Assembly (NCBI RefSeq): GCF_002023715.1
Contig: NZ_MAHX01000002.1
Coordinates: 273,615-337,614 of the forward strand
From: Elizabethkingia occulta
Lineage (GTDB): Bacteria; Bacteroidota; Bacteroidia; Flavobacteriales; Weeksellaceae
DNA: 64,000 nucleotides
Direction: 5' to 3'
The notes beneath the pieces are model-generated. The model had not been told where the DNA came from and did not search any database. It saw only the letters and a program-made list of their open reading frames with translations. Below, one piece after another: positions 60,997-64,000 of the stretch (the stretch's first letter is position 1; the number at the start of each line of letters is the position of its first letter). The translations under genes and the position numbers were made by a program.

Positions 60997-63813
60997 ATGG
61001 ATGTAACACAAGACAAAAGGCTCTTTCTTATCGATGCCTACGCAATGATTTTCCGTGGATATTATGCATTAATCAGAAGTCCGAGATTAACAAGCAAGGG
61101 GATGAATACCTCTGCAATCTTTGGATTTACCAATTCATTAATAGAGCTTATAAAAAGAGAAAAACCAACACATCTTGCTGTTGTATTTGATGTGGGTGGT
61201 AAAACCCTGCGTCATGATGACTTTGAAGAATACAAAGCCAATCGTTCCGAAACACCGGAGGCTATTAAAATAGCAGTTCCGTACATCCATCAGATTCTGG
61301 AAGCGATGCATATTCCTATTCTTGGGGTAGAAGGTTATGAAGCCGATGATGTTATAGGTACACTTTCTTATAAAGCAGAGAAAGAAGGCTATAATGTATA
61401 CATGGTGACACCGGACAAGGATTTTGCCCAGCTTGTAACAGATCATGTGAAAATATACAAGCCCGGAATGAAAGGTGGAGACATCGAAATTCTGGGTGTA
61501 GAAGAAGTAAAAGCAAAGTACGATATTCAGGATCCTAAGCAGGTAATTGACTTCCTGGCAATGATGGGGGATAGTGTAGATAATATCCCGGGACTGGAAG
61601 GTGTTGGTGAAAAAACAGCTAAAAAGTTCCTGCAGGATTATGGTAGCATAGAAAATCTTTTGGCAAATACAGCTGATCTGAAAGGAAAGCTGAAAGAAAA
61701 AGTAGAAGCAAGTGCGGAAAGAGGTATACTCTCCAAAAAATTGGCGACTATTATGATCGATGCTCCAATAGATTTCCATCAGGAGCAATACGATCTGGAA
61801 GCACCTGATTTTGAAAAAGTAAAAGAAATATTTGAGGAACTGGAGTTCCGTAGATTATACGAAAATATGTACCGTGCTTTTGCTCCGAAAGGAGAACCGG
61901 TACAGGCAACAGCTGAAGAGACTGTGAAGAAAGTTTCACCACAGGCAGAGCAGCTTAATTTATTCTCAAGTTTTGACGAGCTGGATGCAGCAACCTCTTC
62001 TAAAAAAGATATTAAAACCAACGACCATTTATATCAGTATGTAGATTCGCCAAAAGCGCTTTCGGTATTGGTGAGAAATCTTTTGGAAAAACCTGCATTA
62101 GCCTTCGATACAGAAACTACTTCCTTGAATGAGTTGGAAGCACAGCTAATTGGTGTTTCTTTCTCTTATAAAAAAGGCTTGGCTTATTATATTCCGATGC
62201 CGGAAGATAAGCAGGAAGCGCAAGTTCTTTTGGATATTATGCGTCCGGTTTTCGAAAAAGAAGACCAGATAAAAATCGCCCATAATCTAAAGTTTGACTA
62301 TAAAGTACTTCACCAGCAAGGTGTTGAGGTGAAGGGAAAACTTTTTGATACAATGATAGCTCATTACCTGCTAAGTCCGGACGGACGTCATGGTATGGAC
62401 TATCTGTCCGAAATGTATCTGGATTATATACCGGTCTCTATTGAAACTTTAATCGGGAAAAAAGGTAAAAAACAAGGCACATTAAGAGATGTGAGCGTAG
62501 CTGAACAAACAGCTTATGCAGCAGAAGATGCAGATGTTACTTTCCAGTTATATGAGTTGTTTGCCCCGCAGTTGAAATCCGAAAACCTGGAGAAACTTTT
62601 TACCGAGGTGGAAATGCCGTTGGTAAATGTTTTAGCACGTATGGAGCTTGCCGGAGTTTCGTTGGATAAAGATTGGCTGGCGCAGGAAAGTATAGATTTG
62701 GAAAGCGACCTTAAGAAATTGGAGCAGGAAATATTTGAACTTTCCGGTGAAGAGTTTAATATGAACTCTCCGCGTCAGTTAGGGGATATTTTGTTTGATA
62801 AAATGCAGCTTGATCCAAAGGCAAAGAAAACCAAAACCGGACAATATGCAACTTCTGAAGATATCCTGCAAAAACTGGCTTCTAAGCATGAAATTATTAA
62901 ACATATATTAGAATACCGTCAGCTGCAAAAACTGAAATCTACCTATGTAGATGCTTTACCTACACAGATTGATGCCTTTGACAACAGAGTACATACCAAT
63001 TTCTCACAGACTACTGCTGCTACCGGACGTCTAGCAAGCGTTAATCCTAACCTACAGAATATTCCGATCCGTACACTCCGTGGTCAGCAAATTCGTGGTG
63101 CTTTCGTTGCCGGAGAAGGGAAAAAGCTGATTTCTGCCGATTATTCTCAGATAGAATTGAGACTAATTGCTGAGATAAGTGGAGAGAATAACATGCTGGA
63201 AGCTTTTAATCAGGGAGCAGACATTCATGCTTCTACGGCGGCTAAGCTATTTAAAATCCCAATTGAAGAAGTATCTAAAATACAAAGGAGTCAGGCAAAA
63301 ACTGTAAATTTCGGAATTATATATGGTCAGGGAGCTTTTGCATTGGCAGAGCAAACCGGACTTTCCCGTTCAGAAGCAAAAGCGATGATTGATGCTTACT
63401 ATGAGACTTATCCGAGACTCCGTGAGTATATGGACGAGCAGGTGAAGAAAGCACGTGATCTAGGTTATGTAGAAACTATTCTAGGTAGAAAACGACACCT
63501 TACCGATATCAACTCCAATAATTTTGTTGTACGTGGGCATGCAGAGCGTAATGCTGTAAACGCACCAATACAGGGAAGTGCTGCTGATATTATAAAACTG
63601 GCAATGATCAGAATTGATCAACAGTTGGATGAAAAGAAAATGAATGCCAAAATGCTTCTTCAGGTACATGACGAATTGGTGTTTGAATCTCCGATAAGTG
63701 AGATTGAAAAAGCATCAAAGCTTATCAAAACCGAAATGGAAAGCGCATATCCTACAAAAGTGCCGTTGGTGGTAGAAGTTGGAGTTGGAGATAACTGGCT
63801 GGAAGCACATTAA
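60997..63813 (+). CDS. polA: DNA polymerase I
   Basis: 938-aa repair and Okazaki-fragment polymerase with three domains. Residues ~1-290 are the 5' nuclease ('FLIDAYAMIFRGYYALIRSP', 'EGYEADDVIGTLSYKAEKEG', 'GDSVDNIPGLEGVGEKTAKK'). Residues ~340-530 are a proofreading exonuclease with all motifs present ('LAFDTETTSLNEL', 'IAHNLKFDYKVLHQQ', 'YAAEDADVTFQLYELF'), unlike the inactive versions in Thermus. The polymerase domain carries motif A 'ISADYSQIELRLIAEIS', O-helix 'RSQAKTVNFGIIYGQGAF' and motif C 'LLQVHDELVFESP'. Confidence 0.97.
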   Translation: MDVTQDKRLFLIDAYAMIFRGYYALIRSPRLTSKGMNTSAIFGFTNSLIELIKREKPTHLAVVFDVGGKTLRHDDFEEYKANRSETPEAIKIAVPYIHQILEAMHIPILGVEGYEADDVIGTLSYKAEKEGYNVYMVTPDKDFAQLVTDHVKIYKPGMKGGDIEILGVEEVKAKYDIQDPKQVIDFLAMMGDSVDNIPGLEGVGEKTAKKFLQDYGSIENLLANTADLKGKLKEKVEASAERGILSKKLATIMIDAPIDFHQEQYDLEAPDFEKVKEIFEELEFRRLYENMYRAFAPKGEPVQATAEETVKKVSPQAEQLNLFSSFDELDAATSSKKDIKTNDHLYQYVDSPKALSVLVRNLLEKPALAFDTETTSLNELEAQLIGVSFSYKKGLAYYIPMPEDKQEAQVLLDIMRPVFEKEDQIKIAHNLKFDYKVLHQQGVEVKGKLFDTMIAHYLLSPDGRHGMDYLSEMYLDYIPVSIETLIGKKGKKQGTLRDVSVAEQTAYAAEDADVTFQLYELFAPQLKSENLEKLFTEVEMPLVNVLARMELAGVSLDKDWLAQESIDLESDLKKLEQEIFELSGEEFNMNSPRQLGDILFDKMQLDPKAKKTKTGQYATSEDILQKLASKHEIIKHILEYRQLQKLKSTYVDALPTQIDAFDNRVHTNFSQTTAATGRLASVNPNLQNIPIRTLRGQQIRGAFVAGEGKKLISADYSQIELRLIAEISGENNMLEAFNQGADIHASTAAKLFKIPIEEVSKIQRSQAKTVNFGIIYGQGAFALAEQTGLSRSEAKAMIDAYYETYPRLREYMDEQVKKARDLGYVETILGRKRHLTDINSNNFVVRGHAERNAVNAPIQGSAADIIKLAMIRIDQQLDEKKMNAKMLLQVHDELVFESPISEIEKASKLIKTEMESAYPTKVPLVVEVGVGDNWLEAH

Positions 63814-64000
63814 TCGTAATCCCAATATATAGGGATAATGAGATAGCGTTCCTCCGGAACGCCGAAGGCATTAATAATCATAATCTACAGAGATATGGTT
63901 CCTTTAGGAACCATTCTTTATTATAATTATCTTATTATTGATGATAAGAGTTTATTTAAGAGGAAGATAAATAGTAAGTTCCGGAGGAACATTATCTGCG
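63814..64000. repeat. REP-like hairpin cluster after polA
   Basis: Three imperfect palindromes in 150 bp: GCGTTCCTCCGGAACGC (63846-63862), TGGTTCCTTTAGGAACCA (63896-63913) and GTTCCGGAGGAAC (63978-63990). Same family as 38848-38999. The cluster runs up to the window edge and may continue. Confidence 0.68.

Noticed and set aside
61138..61788. 216-aa leftward ORF inside polA
   Set aside because: Antisense shadow: Phe/Tyr/Cys-rich composition typical of reverse-frame translation of a conserved gene.
1..64000. CRISPR arrays, tRNA/rRNA genes, IS elements, prophage
   Set aside because: No regularly spaced repeats, tRNA-like cloverleaf, transposase or phage gene was recognised on either strand.

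Overview
This window is chromosomal DNA of a Bacteroidota bacterium of the Flavobacteriia/Weeksellaceae type, most likely an Elizabethkingia. Four things point there. The DNA is A/T-rich. Many genes are preceded by the Bacteroidota -7 promoter motif TAnnTTTG. Exported proteins carry typical flavobacterial signal peptides. An exported class A beta-lactamase closely resembles the CME enzymes of Elizabethkingia as I remember them. The species call is an inference from memory; no database was searched. I see no rRNA, tRNA, CRISPR array, IS transposase or prophage, so this is ordinary core chromosome with small accessory inserts.

Layout. 1-620: start of a leftward histidine operon (hisG, cut by the window edge) behind a complete attenuator: promoter, a leader peptide with six consecutive His, and a terminator hairpin. 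0.6-10.2 kb: leftward genes for an MdtD-like efflux pump, FabF, two pirins around a small acetyltransferase, a penicillin-binding-like hydrolase, a methyltransferase, HemJ and a SAM hydrolase. 10.3-13.8 kb: rightward phoH, then four tandem outer-membrane beta-barrel genes that share almost identical signal peptides. 13.8-23.9 kb: uvrA, a TonB-dependent receptor, a DUF2490 protein, dnaN, pheT and a META-domain lipoprotein. 23.9-36.9 kb: mostly leftward metabolic and envelope genes (3-hydroxyacyl-CoA dehydrogenase, CME-type beta-lactamase, Gfo/Idh/MocA oxidoreductase, thioesterase, SMR efflux, ecotin, sterol-desaturase-like protein, gamma-glutamyltransferase), with pcm and hutU rightward. 36.9-48.4 kb: a threonine-dehydrogenase-like SDR, a degenerate polysaccharide deacetylase, an EreA/ChaN-like exported protein, a metallophosphoesterase/FabH pair, ubiE, a ZapB-like/zapA/6S RNA/rny block and a SUKH-domain protein. 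48.5-64 kb: chitinase, isochorismatase-like hydrolase, a frameshifted DUF2071 gene, UvrD/PcrA helicase, an M28 peptidase, a MarR operon with a clear palindromic operator, a GH27 alpha-galactosidase, a HipA-like kinase/DUF3037 pair and polA.

The most informative non-coding findings are the his attenuator, a 6S-like RNA between zapA and rny (15-bp closing stem, central bubble, second stem), the MarR operator, two related MITE-like elements, REP-like hairpin clusters, and several genes whose -7 box ends only 4-6 nt before the start codon (candidate leaderless mRNAs). I did not find a large, clearly new multi-gene system. The best candidates for undescribed biology are the HipA-like kinase/DUF3037 pair, the MarR/exported protein/serine hydrolase operon and the tandem beta-barrel array.
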